Source: Bryobacterales bacterium
GTDB taxonomy: Bacteria > Acidobacteriota > Terriglobia > Bryobacterales > Bryobacteraceae
DNA length: 64,000 nucleotides
Assembly (NCBI GenBank): GCA_026954325.1
Contig: JAIXKK010000058.1
Coordinates: 1 to 64,000, forward strand
Reading direction: 5' to 3'
The notes beneath the pieces are model-generated. The model saw only the letters and a list, made by a program, of their open reading frames with translations. It was not told where the DNA came from and did no database searches. Positions within the stretch are counted from its first letter, which is position 1. Each line of letters opens with the position of its first letter. Made by a program: the position numbers and the translations under genes. Below, in pieces: positions 7,888 to 17,571 of the stretch.

Positions 7888-10647
7888 ATGCCGCTGGCAG
7901 GATTGAACTCGAATCGACTCACGACGTTTTCGACGCTGTTGACGATCGCCACTACAATCATTTTCGGTCAAGGGAAACCTGCGCCGGCGCCGGACAAGAT
8001 TGCCGGTGTATCTGCCTCTAAAGCGCTACAGGACGGCGACGCCCAAGCGGCCGAGCGCCTGTACCGCCAGGCAATACGCCTAGGTCCAAGAAGGGCCGAG
8101 TGGCTTATGGGGTTGGGAGCGGCGCTGGAGCGCCAGAGACGCATAGACGAAGCAGTTGCCGCATACCGTAAGGCTGGTGAATTGGCTCCCCGCCGGCCGG
8201 GAGCCGCGGAGGCTGTTGTGCGTGCGCTCATCGCTGGCGGGAAACTCGCTCAGGCGGAGTCCGAAGTCCGGAGCAGTCTACGGACTTGGCCGGACAGCGA
8301 AAGCCTGCGATCCCTACTTTTCGACACCCTGCGCAAGGGGCACAGGTGGGAGGCGGCGCTGAAGGAATTAGACTCCGGCAAATACTGCAAGCATCTCTGG
8401 TCGTTAGCGGAAGAAGAAGACCGGGCCGGCGCGATCGATGAGGCCGTTCGCGCGCTTCGCGCTTCCACCAGGTGCACGACCGGCCAGGAGCGCACGACGG
8501 CGTTCCTTCTTTTGGCGCGCCTCGAGGAGAGGCATCAGCGTTGGGATGAGTTGATCGACGTGTACGCAGGCTATGACGTCGCCGAGCAGGGGACTTCGAA
8601 CGCCGGTGGGCTCGCGGGGCTGCCTGGCGTCAGCCATATGGCGATATTCGCGGAGCAGTCTGCCAAGAACGGACGCCCTGAGATTGCGATAAAAGCTTAC
8701 CAAAAGATCCTTACTACCCCCGCCGGGGGGTGGCGTGAAAGAAGCCGTTTGGTCGAGTTGCTCCTCGCGGAGAAACGCTTCGGCGAGGCGCGCGGCGTGA
8801 CCCTCGATGGTCTCCAGAAGAATCGCTTCGACTACCCCGCCAATTCGATGGACACGACCTACAAGTTGGATCTGACGGCGCTATCCAAGAAGCTTGCCGA
8901 TGCCGGAGCCTTCGACGAGGCCGTTGCTGCCCTGCGAGATCATCTCTCGCTCGATCCTCTCGGCACTTCCCAGACGTATAGCGCGATCGGTAAGCTCTAC
9001 GCGGACCACGAACAGTGGAAAGAAGCCGGTAAAGCATACTCCCAAGCTGATAACGGGATGTGGGGTGGATACGTGTTCCGCGGCTTCATTAACGATCTCG
9101 TCAGGGGCGGAAAGTATGATGCTCTCTGGGATGCCTATATTGCCGCCTTTCCAGGGCACGGTTGGCAGGTTGGCGACCTATATCTTCCACCAGCAGAACT
9201 CGCCAAGGCCGTCTACCAAGGGCGGCTGGTTGCGAAAGGCGGGTTGGACTCTCAGGTTTGCGGGCTGGACTGCCAAGTCAGCAAACAGAACCCAATGCGG
9301 ATTCCACCCGGTCAGATTGTAGAACTGGCTGACTTTGCGCCCGTTGAACCGCATAACCCCGCCTGCGGGAACGATGTCTTTTTTGCGGTCCAATTAATGG
9401 GCCGTCAGTGGATAACCGGAGCCCGTCGATTGAACTACCATTTGGCGTCTGAATCCACTATCATACGGCCCCTTCCCTCCGAGAGACCCACTTTGGCTCT
9501 GGAGATCGGCATCTCCGGCGGCTTCGCTCAGGTGCCCGGCCAATCTGCTCCTGGTCAGGAGGCGCCCCTTACTGAGTTGGCTCTAGGTTTTAGGGATCGC
9601 GGCCGCATCCTGTCCGATGGGCTCTACACGGGCGAACCGGAGGTTCGGTCGGTAGGGGCCGACGTGTTTCGGCGTCTTCTCGACACGCCGGTGCGCCGGG
9701 CCGGCCCCGCTGAACCCTACGAGTTGACCTTGGTCAACAACCCTGGTGTCAATGCTTTTTCGACCGCTGCGGGCAAGGTCTATGTCGATTCCGGACTCCT
9801 GTCGCACATCAAGAAGGAGCCCGGAATGTGGGCTGCCGTCTTAAGCCATGAAATCGGGCATTGTGTTGGTCAGCACCACTACCACGCCTATATGCGGCTC
9901 TACGAGTTGCAACGGCAGATTGCTTTCTGGCAATGGCGCGCATCCCTTGGCGACAAGGCCGCGCCGTGGGCGCTCCTGGGCCTCCGGATCGGCGGCAATA
10001 TCCTCAACAGGAAGCTCAACCGGGATGAAGAATCCGAGGCGGATCGTATGGGATTGATGATGATGGCCGAGGCTGGCTACCACCCGGATTTCATCCTCGC
10101 TCTGTTCGATCGGATGCAGGCGGCATCCGGGGATAAGTCCAAGTTCGCTACATTCTTCTCCTCGGACCATCCTCGCTGGGATACCCGGAAGCAGCGAACC
10201 GCCAAGGCCATGGATGAGGCGCTGAACGTATTTGATCGCCGCTGGAGGAACCCTGCTGACTCTCCCGGTGGAATGCCGCCGGCGATGGCGATTCTCGACA
10301 CTCCCAAGGCGTCTGTCAACAAGAAAGCCAAGCTCGTCCACTTCTCGCTCGCCTACGGAATCCGCCACGCCATCGGCTCCTCCGGAACCGTAACTCTGCG
10401 GTTCAGTGCGCAAGGGAAGCCTGTTCCGGCTTCGAATGCCGACTTCCGGACGCCGGATGGAAACCTGGAGGTGGTGTGGAACTTCGACGTAAAGCAGGAT
10501 CGAGTCTCATATCCATTGGAGGTAACAATCCCGGCATCGGCGGTGGCAGGGAACGCGCGGAAGTTGACGGTGCGGGCAGTCTTGGTACGTGACGGCAAGG
10601 TCGAACGTGAGAGTTCGCTCGTCGCCGTAAGTTTTCCAAAACCATGA
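7888..10647 (+). CDS. TPR-repeat M48-family zinc metalloprotease, exported
   Basis: 919 aa. A weak N-terminal signal or anchor segment (about 10-28) is followed by tandem TPR helices (about 40-420, for example AERLYRQAIRLGPRRAEWLM). A middle region without recognised family comes next, then a peptidase M48 domain. The zinc site is HEIGH at residues 654-658, with the third ligand Glu in EESEADRMGL at about 717. The C-terminal 130 residues look like a beta-sandwich. TPR plus M48 recalls BepA/YfgC-type envelope quality-control proteases, but here the TPRs precede the protease and the protein is twice as long. GAGGAGG 8 nt upstream fixes the start. It is driven by operator copy B, so it is probably co-regulated with the NIDO/IPT protein. 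Confidence 0.85.
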   Translation: MPLAGLNSNRLTTFSTLLTIATTIIFGQGKPAPAPDKIAGVSASKALQDGDAQAAERLYRQAIRLGPRRAEWLMGLGAALERQRRIDEAVAAYRKAGELAPRRPGAAEAVVRALIAGGKLAQAESEVRSSLRTWPDSESLRSLLFDTLRKGHRWEAALKELDSGKYCKHLWSLAEEEDRAGAIDEAVRALRASTRCTTGQERTTAFLLLARLEERHQRWDELIDVYAGYDVAEQGTSNAGGLAGLPGVSHMAIFAEQSAKNGRPEIAIKAYQKILTTPAGGWRERSRLVELLLAEKRFGEARGVTLDGLQKNRFDYPANSMDTTYKLDLTALSKKLADAGAFDEAVAALRDHLSLDPLGTSQTYSAIGKLYADHEQWKEAGKAYSQADNGMWGGYVFRGFINDLVRGGKYDALWDAYIAAFPGHGWQVGDLYLPPAELAKAVYQGRLVAKGGLDSQVCGLDCQVSKQNPMRIPPGQIVELADFAPVEPHNPACGNDVFFAVQLMGRQWITGARRLNYHLASESTIIRPLPSERPTLALEIGISGGFAQVPGQSAPGQEAPLTELALGFRDRGRILSDGLYTGEPEVRSVGADVFRRLLDTPVRRAGPAEPYELTLVNNPGVNAFSTAAGKVYVDSGLLSHIKKEPGMWAAVLSHEIGHCVGQHHYHAYMRLYELQRQIAFWQWRASLGDKAAPWALLGLRIGGNILNRKLNRDEESEADRMGLMMMAEAGYHPDFILALFDRMQAASGDKSKFATFFSSDHPRWDTRKQRTAKAMDEALNVFDRRWRNPADSPGGMPPAMAILDTPKASVNKKAKLVHFSLAYGIRHAIGSSGTVTLRFSAQGKPVPASNADFRTPDGNLEVVWNFDVKQDRVSYPLEVTIPASAVAGNARKLTVRAVLVRDGKVERESSLVAVSFPKP

Positions 10648-10701
10648 AGCGTCGAATGTGCGGGGCCCGGACTGGATGTTCGGTCTTGAAAGGGGACAGA
10701 C

Positions 10702-11088
10702 ATGATGCCGTCGGTGACTTATGCCGCTCTTTGTGCTACTGGATCTCGAATCTCCAAGTACGCCGCAATCATTGGGGGACTGGTCTCACTTGTATCCTCA
10801 GTAAGCGCTTTGTCGGGTAAACCCTACGGCATTGCGGGCGTGCTCGTTGGGTTGTCGGCCCTTGGCGCGTCGATTCGGTGTTTGAACTCTCCATCGCCGA
10901 TCTCCATGGCCTTGGTTGGGGCTGGATTGGCCGCGATTGCTGTCTGGGTTATACCTGACCTCTTCCCTACATCCAGCACTGATGCCGGCGCCGGCCCAAT
11001 GGCTGTTTTCGGTGCGTGTGTGTTTGTAGCGTACTCCCTTTACGCGTTCTGGCTTGCATACAAGCTCAAGCAAAGCAGTCCGCGCTGA
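10702..11088 (+). CDS. small four-helix membrane protein of unknown function
   Basis: 128 aa with about four hydrophobic helices (residues 20-38, 44-60, 66-84 and 101-120) and a basic C-terminus (YKLKQSSPR). No family recognised. AAGGGG (10689-10694) lies 7 nt before the ATG. It is 54 bp downstream of the M48 protease on the same strand and could be read from the same transcript. No catalytic residues stand out. Confidence 0.6.
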   Translation: MMPSVTYAALCATGSRISKYAAIIGGLVSLVSSVSALSGKPYGIAGVLVGLSALGASIRCLNSPSPISMALVGAGLAAIAVWVIPDLFPTSSTDAGAGPMAVFGACVFVAYSLYAFWLAYKLKQSSPR

Positions 11089-11154
11089 CGCCCGCTACCG
11101 CGCTAACACCCCGTGCCGCTGGCCAATCCCCACCCACCCTGCTCTACTAAGGGA

Positions 11155-12390
11155 ATGCGCATCACAAGGCGAGGCCTCCTCAAAACCGCCCTCGGCCTCC
11201 CTCTCGGAGCCGCGTTCGCCCGCTATCAGGCCCTCGCCGCCCCCTCAAAGGATCTCCTCAAGATCACAAAAATCCGGGCCCTCGAACTCAAGGATCGCCG
11301 CACCCTCATCCGCGTCGATACGGATGCCGGCATTTCCGGCTACGGCGAGTGCAACACGCCCGGCCCCGCCGCCCGCTCCGTCATCGCCGCCTACAACGGC
11401 GCAGGCCGCCTCCCGAACCTCGCCTTGATCGGCAAAGACCCGCTCGCCATCCAGGTCCACTTCCACAACATGTTCTACGCCTATCCCCAGCGCCGGCGCG
11501 AAATCAAAGTGCTCGGCGGTATCGATATGGCCCTCTGGGATCTCGCCGGCAAAATCCTCAACCAACCCGTTTCCAGGCTGCTCGGCGGCAACTTCCGCGA
11601 TGAGATCCTCCTCTACTCCCACGCCCCGGGAGGCGACTACCTCAGCCGCGAACAATGGCGCGACCGCGCGCAGCGCCTCAAATCGGACCCTCGCGGCTTC
11701 AAGGCTTTCAAAGTGGATATCCACCACGCCCTCGGCATCAACATGCAGCAGTTCACCCCCAGCATCGGGCCCGCGGAAGCCCGCCGCATCCATCAGGCCT
11801 ACACCCTCGCCCGCGAAGCCTTCGGCGACGGCATCGACATAGACGTCCACTGTCACTGCGAACTCGACGTCCCCAGCGCTATCAAAGTCGCCCAGGCCGT
11901 CGAGCACATCAACCCGCTCTTCTTCGAAGATCCGCTCGCCCCCGAATGGTCCGAAAGTTGGATGGCGCTCCGCCGCGCCACGCGACTCCCCATCATGACC
12001 GGAGAGAACATGGAACTCGCCGAATGGGCCATCCCCTTCCTCAACCATCAGGCCGTGGACATCTTCCAACCCGACATCATCAACTCGGGAGGTATCACCG
12101 GCGTGAAGATGATCGCCGATCTCGCCGCCCGCTACCGCATCCCCATCGCCCTCCACAACGTCAGCGGGCTCATGCTGAACATGGCGTCACAGCAACTGGC
12201 GGCGGCTGTCTTCAACTGCCCGCGCATCGAATGCGCCGCCGGGGCGGACAAGATCCCGTGGGCCGCCAAAAACCCCATCGTCATCCGCAACGGCTACATG
12301 CAAGTCTCCACCGCGCCGGGACTCGGCGTGGATCTGAACCACGATTACCTGAAAGCCAATCGCGCGGACAACGAACCCTGGTGGGATTGA
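11155..12390 (+). CDS. mandelate racemase/muconate lactonizing enzyme family protein, Tat-exported
   Basis: 411 aa member of the enolase superfamily, likely an acid-sugar dehydratase or related racemase; substrate unknown. A twin-arginine signal (MRITRRGLLKTALGLPLGA) precedes the capping domain and the barrel. Family residues are visible: KAFKVDI (barrel strand Lys), metal ligands in DIDVHCHCELD, FFEDPL and MTGENME, then DIFQPDI and the ALHNVSG loop. The ATG at 11155 is preferred over an upstream GTG at 11113 because it begins the Tat signal and has AAGGG just before it. A Tat leader is unusual for this family outside Acidobacteria and related groups. It stands alone; the next gene on the strand is 210 bp away. 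Confidence 0.85.
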   Translation: MRITRRGLLKTALGLPLGAAFARYQALAAPSKDLLKITKIRALELKDRRTLIRVDTDAGISGYGECNTPGPAARSVIAAYNGAGRLPNLALIGKDPLAIQVHFHNMFYAYPQRRREIKVLGGIDMALWDLAGKILNQPVSRLLGGNFRDEILLYSHAPGGDYLSREQWRDRAQRLKSDPRGFKAFKVDIHHALGINMQQFTPSIGPAEARRIHQAYTLAREAFGDGIDIDVHCHCELDVPSAIKVAQAVEHINPLFFEDPLAPEWSESWMALRRATRLPIMTGENMELAEWAIPFLNHQAVDIFQPDIINSGGITGVKMIADLAARYRIPIALHNVSGLMLNMASQQLAAAVFNCPRIECAAGADKIPWAAKNPIVIRNGYMQVSTAPGLGVDLNHDYLKANRADNEPWWD

Positions 12391-12601
12391 GGTCTGTCTC
12401 TACGTCGGCACTGGTTCACACGCGCTTCCACCGTCCCGACGTTCGCCGGCGGAACCGGCGGATGTTCGTACCTTGACTTGTACGCCGCGGGACCCATGAG
12501 ACTCCATATATGGGGTTCTGAATTCTACTTGCCCGGCCCCGCATGCCTCCATCATCGCAAGCGGCGCCGGGGAGCGAGTCTGCCTGCGTTAGAATCATCC
12601 A

Positions 12602-13603
12602 ATGCTTTCGGTTCTCTTTCTGCTTGTTACGCCGCTCACTCTGCCCGCGGAGCAGCATACGCTGCTCTCCACGCCCGCGACAGTCCACTGGGGCTACTAC
12701 GATGCCGCCCAACCGCCCGTCCTTCGCGTGCACTCCGGCGACACCGTCGACATCCGCACGGCAATGATCGACACTCCGGAAGCGCTTGAGCGCAACGGCG
12801 TCCCCGCCGCGCAAATCGATCCGGCCAGCCGCGAGATCCATCGGGCAATCAAGGATCGTGGGCCCGGGCCCCACATTCTGACAGGACCCATCTTCGTCGA
12901 GGGGGCCGAACCCGGCGACACCCTCGAAGTCCACATCCAGTCCATCCGCCTCGGGTTGCCTTATGCCCTGAATATTTTCCTTCCCGGATTGGGCGTGCTC
13001 CCGCGGGATTTTCCTTACGAGCGCCGCAAAATCACCCCCCTCGACGCAAAACGCATGGTGGCCCGCTTCGCGCCCGGCATCGAGATCCCCATCCGCCCGT
13101 TCTTCGGCAGCATGGGCGTCGCTCCGCCGGAGGGGTCGGGCCGCATCAGCAGCGCTCCGCCCTGGATCCACGCCGGCAACCTGGATAACAAGGAACTGGT
13201 GGCGGGCACCACGTTGTACCTCCCCGTGCACGCCCGCGGCGCGTTGTTTTCCGTGGGCGACGCGCACGCCGGCCAGGGAAACGGAGAGGTGTGCCTCAGC
13301 GCCCTCGAAACCGTGCTCTCCGGCGTGTTCCGTCTCACCGTGCGCAAAGGTCCGCGCCTGCTCTGGCCCCGCGCCGAATCCCCCACCCACTTCATGACCA
13401 TGGGCTTCGACGAGGATCTCGACGCCGCCATCCGTATCGCCCTCCGCGAGATGATCGGTCTCCTCGTGGAACGCTACAAACTCACCCGCGAAGACGCCTA
13501 CATCCTCTCGAGCGACGCGGTGGACTTCAGCATCACCCAACTTGTGGACGGCAAACGCGGCGTCCACGCGATGATCCCCAGGAGCATCTTTGATGGCCGT
13601 TAA
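12602..13603 (+). CDS. acetamidase/formamidase (FmdA/AmdA) family protein, exported
   Basis: 333 aa. Homologous in layout to FmdA/AmdA hydrolases, which release ammonia from formamide or acetamide. A short signal peptide (about 1-18, VLFLLVTPLTLPAEQ) suggests export, unlike classical cytoplasmic FmdA. Family motifs include HSGDTVDIRTAMID, GPIFVEGAEPGDTLEVHI, VGDAHAGQGNGEVCLSALE and ESPTHFMTMGFDEDLD. The native substrate cannot be deduced. The 3' end abuts, tail to tail, the decayed DUF1592 gene. Confidence 0.85.
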   Translation: MLSVLFLLVTPLTLPAEQHTLLSTPATVHWGYYDAAQPPVLRVHSGDTVDIRTAMIDTPEALERNGVPAAQIDPASREIHRAIKDRGPGPHILTGPIFVEGAEPGDTLEVHIQSIRLGLPYALNIFLPGLGVLPRDFPYERRKITPLDAKRMVARFAPGIEIPIRPFFGSMGVAPPEGSGRISSAPPWIHAGNLDNKELVAGTTLYLPVHARGALFSVGDAHAGQGNGEVCLSALETVLSGVFRLTVRKGPRLLWPRAESPTHFMTMGFDEDLDAAIRIALREMIGLLVERYKLTREDAYILSSDAVDFSITQLVDGKRGVHAMIPRSIFDGR

Positions 13604-14859
13604 CCGTTTCGTCTCTCAGGCTCCGCCGCCGGCCGGGCGAGGGCACGATGAGGCGCCCGCCAGGCAATCCCGACAGCCTCTCGTTGAGAAACGTGTATCG
13701 CGCGTCCAGGAATTCCACCAGTGGCCGGTTCTCCCTCAGCATCCATTCAAAGAACATGCGTGTTTCCGTCTTCATGGCCTCGCGCAGTTCAGGTCCCCAG
13801 TCCGGAAACTTCCGCGGGTCCGGCTTCACAACATCCAGGTTGCGCGTCTCCAGCCACTGCCCCGCAAAATTGCCCGCGAACGCGGAAGACTTCGGGTCAT
13901 CCAACATGCGTTTCACCTGTGCATCCAGAACCTCGGAAGCATGTAACTTTCCCGTCCCGGCAAGATTCAACAATTCGTCGTCGGGCATCGAACTCCACAG
14001 GAAATAGCTCAGCCGGTTGGCCAGTTCCACATCCGAAATGCGGTGAATCTTGGCGGGGTCTGTGGGGTCTGGGTCGTGCTCGATGCGGAAGAGAAAGTGC
14101 GGGGAAACCAGCATCGCCTGGATGGCGAGTTGTACACCCTGCTCGGGGCTTTGACCCTCCGCCTTGGCTATCTCGACAAAGCGCATCAGCGCCGCCGTCT
14201 CGGCTTGGCTTACCGGGCGGCGATATGCGCGCCGGGCGAGCGTCCGGACAATGCGTTCCACGCAGACGGACCCGGAGTTGGTGTCGCACACCAGAATCTT
14301 ATTCCGGCTCGCCTTTTCCACCTTCGCCGGAAAAGGCCCGATAACGGTGATCGAATCGAGGAATTTGTTCTTCTTGTTGCTGTAGGCGTCCTTCTCGGAA
14401 AGGTTGTCCACGAACGAATCGTTGATAAATCCGGCGCGGAAGACATCGTCTCCCTCGGGCAGCACCAGCCTCATCTCTTCTTCCGCGTATGGATTGAAGT
14501 AGACCAGTTTGGACGGCTTGGTCTCCACCGTTTGCGTGTGAAGAAGCTTGCCGTCCATCCAGAAGCCCATGCTCACCGGTTTGGCGTTCTCATCGCGTTC
14601 TCCCGGCAGTCCGATGCGGATCACGATGATCGATCAGGGTCGATGGGCAAGAAAAAACCTCCACATCCAGCCCCCCGGAAGCTGCCTGCCGGTTGTGGCA
14701 CGGGGCGCAGGTCTTCCCCAGCAGCGGCTTCACCGCTGCCTCGAACGTCGGAGCCGGAGCCGCCGCCGGAGTGGATTTCTTTTCCGCCGCCCACGGCAGA
14801 CCGAGCGCGGATACACTAATCACGAGGTGTTTGTATCGGGGTCCCAAGGCTTCTTTCAT
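13604..14859 (-). pseudogene. DUF1592/PSD1-type cytochrome protein, internally deleted and 3' truncated
   Basis: Two frames together recall a family of about 780-aa proteins with an N-terminal cytochrome c-like segment and DUF1587/1592/1588/1585 domains. Frame one (14590-14859) gives the start, a haem motif CAPCH and SGGLDVEVF. It then runs out of register in the 14605-14650 region. The second frame resumes in the middle of the family at RIGLPGERDENAKPVSMGFW and continues through TLARRAYRRPVSQAE and LANRLSYFLWSSMPDDELL to YTFLNERL, where similarity stops near 13690. About 250 residues are therefore missing at the junction, and the C-terminal domains are absent. The DUF1552 partner that usually follows such genes is also absent. 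Confidence 0.75.
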
Positions 14860-14907
14860 GACAAATGACTATCTCCTCCGTTGGAATGTTACTTCCGGGG
14901 AAAGTGA

Positions 14908-15951
14908 ATGAAACAAGCGGTTGCCTTTTACGTCAGCGGCCACGGCTACGGCCACGCCGTGCGCATGGCGCGCGTGATCCGGCGTTTTCGCGAAATCGTC
15001 CCCGGCCGAAGAATCGTCGTTAGGACCGTGGCGCCCAAATGGCTGTTTCCGCCGGACATCGCCGTCCACCCCGCCGATTTCGATTCCGGAGCCGTCGAGA
15101 ATGGTCCCTTGCGCATCGATGCGCGGGCCACCGTAGCCAGACTGCGCAAGTTGATCCGCAACCGGGCCGGAATCGTCGCGCGCGAGGCCTCTTTCCTGCG
15201 GAATGAGCGCGCCGCGCTCCTTGTCGCGGATGTTCCTTTCCTCGCCGGGGAGGCCGCCGCAACTGCCGCCGTGCCCTCCATCGCCATCGGCAACTTCACC
15301 TGGGATTGGATCTACGAACCCCTCCTGGCCGGCCATAATGACTCTCCGGAACTATTACGCGCCATGCGCGAGAGCTACGGGAAGATGGGACACTTTCTGC
15401 GCCTGCCGTTCGGCCAGGCCGAGGGTTTCGAAATCTTCCCCCGGGTCACGGAAGTGCCGCTGGTCGCTTCCGTCAGTACGCGCGGAGCCGGAGAGATTCT
15501 CCGCGACTTGGGGTTGGCGCCCGGTGACCGGAGGAGAAGGCTACTGATCGCGATGCGGGGAGGATTGCCCCAGGGCATTCTCGCGCGCGCGGCGGCAGGC
15601 TCGCCGGACTACCTTTTCCTCGAGCCGGGCCAAGTCGAGTTTGCGGACTTGGTGAAGATCTCCCACATCGTGGTCTCGAAACTCGGCTATGGTATCGCCG
15701 CTGCCTGCGCGGCCCATGCCACGCCTCTGCTCTACCCTCCCCGCACCGGCTTCCGCGAAGATGCCGTCCTCGAACAGCAACTCCGCCGCTGCATTCCCAT
15801 GCGCCGGATCACCGAAGAGCGGTTTTTCGACGGCGATTGGAAGCGCGATATCGACGCACTCGCGCAACTCGAGCCGTCAATGCGCCAAGTCCCCTCCAAC
15901 GGGGACTTGGTATGCGCGGAGATTATCAGAAAGACCCTGGATGCCGGTTAG
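14908..15951 (+). CDS. GT-B glycosyltransferase-like protein (arabinokinase N-domain type)
   Basis: 347 aa, soluble, no signal peptide. The N-terminus FYVSGHGYGHAVRMARVIRR is the glycine-rich loop of MurG-like GT-B folds and of the N-terminal half of plant L-arabinokinase-type proteins. The C-terminal half has the LLIAMRGG and SKLGYGIAAACAAHATPLLYPPR segments expected of the nucleotide-sugar side. The kinase half is absent. Donor and acceptor are unknown. It is transcribed divergently from the DUF1592 pseudogene. Confidence 0.7.
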   Translation: MKQAVAFYVSGHGYGHAVRMARVIRRFREIVPGRRIVVRTVAPKWLFPPDIAVHPADFDSGAVENGPLRIDARATVARLRKLIRNRAGIVAREASFLRNERAALLVADVPFLAGEAAATAAVPSIAIGNFTWDWIYEPLLAGHNDSPELLRAMRESYGKMGHFLRLPFGQAEGFEIFPRVTEVPLVASVSTRGAGEILRDLGLAPGDRRRRLLIAMRGGLPQGILARAAAGSPDYLFLEPGQVEFADLVKISHIVVSKLGYGIAAACAAHATPLLYPPRTGFREDAVLEQQLRRCIPMRRITEERFFDGDWKRDIDALAQLEPSMRQVPSNGDLVCAEIIRKTLDAG

Positions 15952-16325
15952 CCCGCCGCCATGGCAGCGGCCATGGTAGGTTCGGCGACAACTTCGAAGG
16001 AAGTCAGCGGCGGCGGAGCTTCCGTGCACCACCCGCGCAACCGGTACTCGATACGCAGAAAACGCATACCGCCCCGGCCGCTGAGGTCAAGCATATGGTG
16101 ATACGTTCCGCAGTAGTAGCGGTGTGGCAGTTGGAGGATTGGTTCTGATCCCCAATCCTCGCCGTCAAAAGAACCCCACAGGGAGAGATCAAGCGTCTGC
16201 TGCTCCATCATGCGATTGATGGAAACGGTTAGCCGGAGAGATGTTCCCGCCGATTCCTTGAGTTCCACGGCCGGACCGACACCGCTCTCCGTCACCATTT
16301 CCTCCGGAAAGAGGAGTATGGGCAT
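15948..16325 (-). CDS. conserved-looking hypothetical protein, 125 aa
   Basis: Soluble 125 aa protein rich in beta-strand pattern (SLWGSFDGEDW; MRFLRIEYRLRGWC), resembling a small jelly-roll or discoidin-like fold; no family recognised. A perfect AAAGGAGG lies 8 nt upstream of the ATG at 16325, which argues strongly that it is translated. The last 4 bp overlap the end of the convergent glycosyltransferase-like gene. It follows the aminotransferase on the same strand. Confidence 0.65.
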   Translation of the reverse strand: MPILLFPEEMVTESGVGPAVELKESAGTSLRLTVSINRMMEQQTLDLSLWGSFDGEDWGSEPILQLPHRYYCGTYHHMLDLSGRGGMRFLRIEYRLRGWCTEAPPPLTSFEVVAEPTMAAAMAAG

Positions 16326-16371
16326 CACGAAGACCTCCTTTCCTGCAACCGTCCCCGGCTACATGGATAGG

Positions 16372-17571
16372 CTACAAGAGTTTCTTCAATCGTTGCCTTG
16401 CCAATTCCAATGTCTCATATTTTTTGCAGAAACAAAAGCGAATTAATTGCCGCCCGTGGGATGGATTGGAAAAGAAACTGGATCCGGGTACGGCCGCCAC
16501 TCCCGCTCTCCGCAACATGTGTAAGGCGAACTCGGTGTCATTCGAGAATCCGAAGCCGGAGATATCCGCCATGACGTAATAAGCGCCCGAAGGACGGAAC
16601 GGCCGAAATCCCGTCTCCTCCAGAACCGAGAGAATGTGATCACGTCGCGTCTGATATTCGTGCGCAAGTTTTGCGTAGTAAGACTCCGGCAGTTGCAGCG
16701 CCGTTACACCGGCCATTTGTAGGGGATGCGCGGCGCCCACGGTTAGAAAATCGTGCACCTTGCGGATGGAATCCGTGACGTCCGGTGCGGCCAGCACCCA
16801 CCCGATGCGCCACCCGGTAACGGAGTACGTCTTGCTCATCGAGTTGACCAGCACCGCCCGGCCGCGCATGCCGGGAACAGCCAAAACCGAGACATGCTTG
16901 GCGCCGTCATAGAGTATGTGCTCGTAAATCTCGTCGGTGATGCAGAGCGCCTCGAATTCCTGACAAAGCTGTCCAATGTAAATGAGGTCTTCGAGTGAGA
17001 ATACCCGTCCGGTAGGGTTGTTCGGGCTGGTGACAATCACCGCCTTGGTCTTCCCGGAAAACGCCTTGCGCAATTCGTCCCGGTCGAAAGTCCAATCGGG
17101 CGGCCGCAGCGGGACAATGCGGCGCGTGGCGGAACAGAGTTCGGCGTCCGGTCCGTAGTTTTCGTAATAAGGCTCAAAGACGATGATCTCGTCCCCGGGG
17201 TTGGTCACGGCGAGAAGCGTGGCGACCATGCCTTCGGTAGCGCCGCAGCAGACTGTGATTTCCCGCTCCGGGTCCACCTCCAACCCGTGCCACTTGCGGT
17301 ACTTCGTGGCGATCGCATCACGGAACGGCTTGGCGCCCCAGGTGATGGAGTATTGGTTGAATTCGGCGTCGATGGCTTCATGAGCCGCGCTTTTCAGGAT
17401 CGCCGGGGCAGGGAAGTCGGGAAAGCCCTGCGCCAGATTGACCGCGTCGTGCTGAAGGGCGAGCCTCGTCATCTCGCGGATGACGGACTCGGTGAAATGA
17501 TGGGTACGGCGCGAGCGGAACCGTTCTCTAGTCTCGGACGAGATGGCCGGCTGTCCGGCTGGGGCTGACAT
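16372..17571 (-). CDS. PLP-dependent class I/II aminotransferase (kynurenine/aspartate aminotransferase-like)
   Basis: 399 aa cytoplasmic fold-type I enzyme. Motifs: NLAQGFPDFPAP at the N-terminus, NNPTGRV (183-190), ITDEIYEHILYDG with the PLP-ring Asp, and the Schiff-base lysine at about 247 in NSMSKTYSVTGWRIGW. The GFPDFPAP and ITWGAKPFRDAIA segments resemble KAT/CcbL-type enzymes (glutamine-pyruvate or methionine transaminase activity); exact amino acid uncertain. The start at 17571 is chosen because the family sequence begins there; it overlaps the end of the transglycosylase gene by 44 bp. An in-frame start at 17667 would add 32 unlikely residues. Confidence 0.88.
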   Translation of the reverse strand: MSAPAGQPAISSETRERFRSRRTHHFTESVIREMTRLALQHDAVNLAQGFPDFPAPAILKSAAHEAIDAEFNQYSITWGAKPFRDAIATKYRKWHGLEVDPEREITVCCGATEGMVATLLAVTNPGDEIIVFEPYYENYGPDAELCSATRRIVPLRPPDWTFDRDELRKAFSGKTKAVIVTSPNNPTGRVFSLEDLIYIGQLCQEFEALCITDEIYEHILYDGAKHVSVLAVPGMRGRAVLVNSMSKTYSVTGWRIGWVLAAPDVTDSIRKVHDFLTVGAAHPLQMAGVTALQLPESYYAKLAHEYQTRRDHILSVLEETGFRPFRPSGAYYVMADISGFGFSNDTEFALHMLRRAGVAAVPGSSFFSNPSHGRQLIRFCFCKKYETLELARQRLKKLL

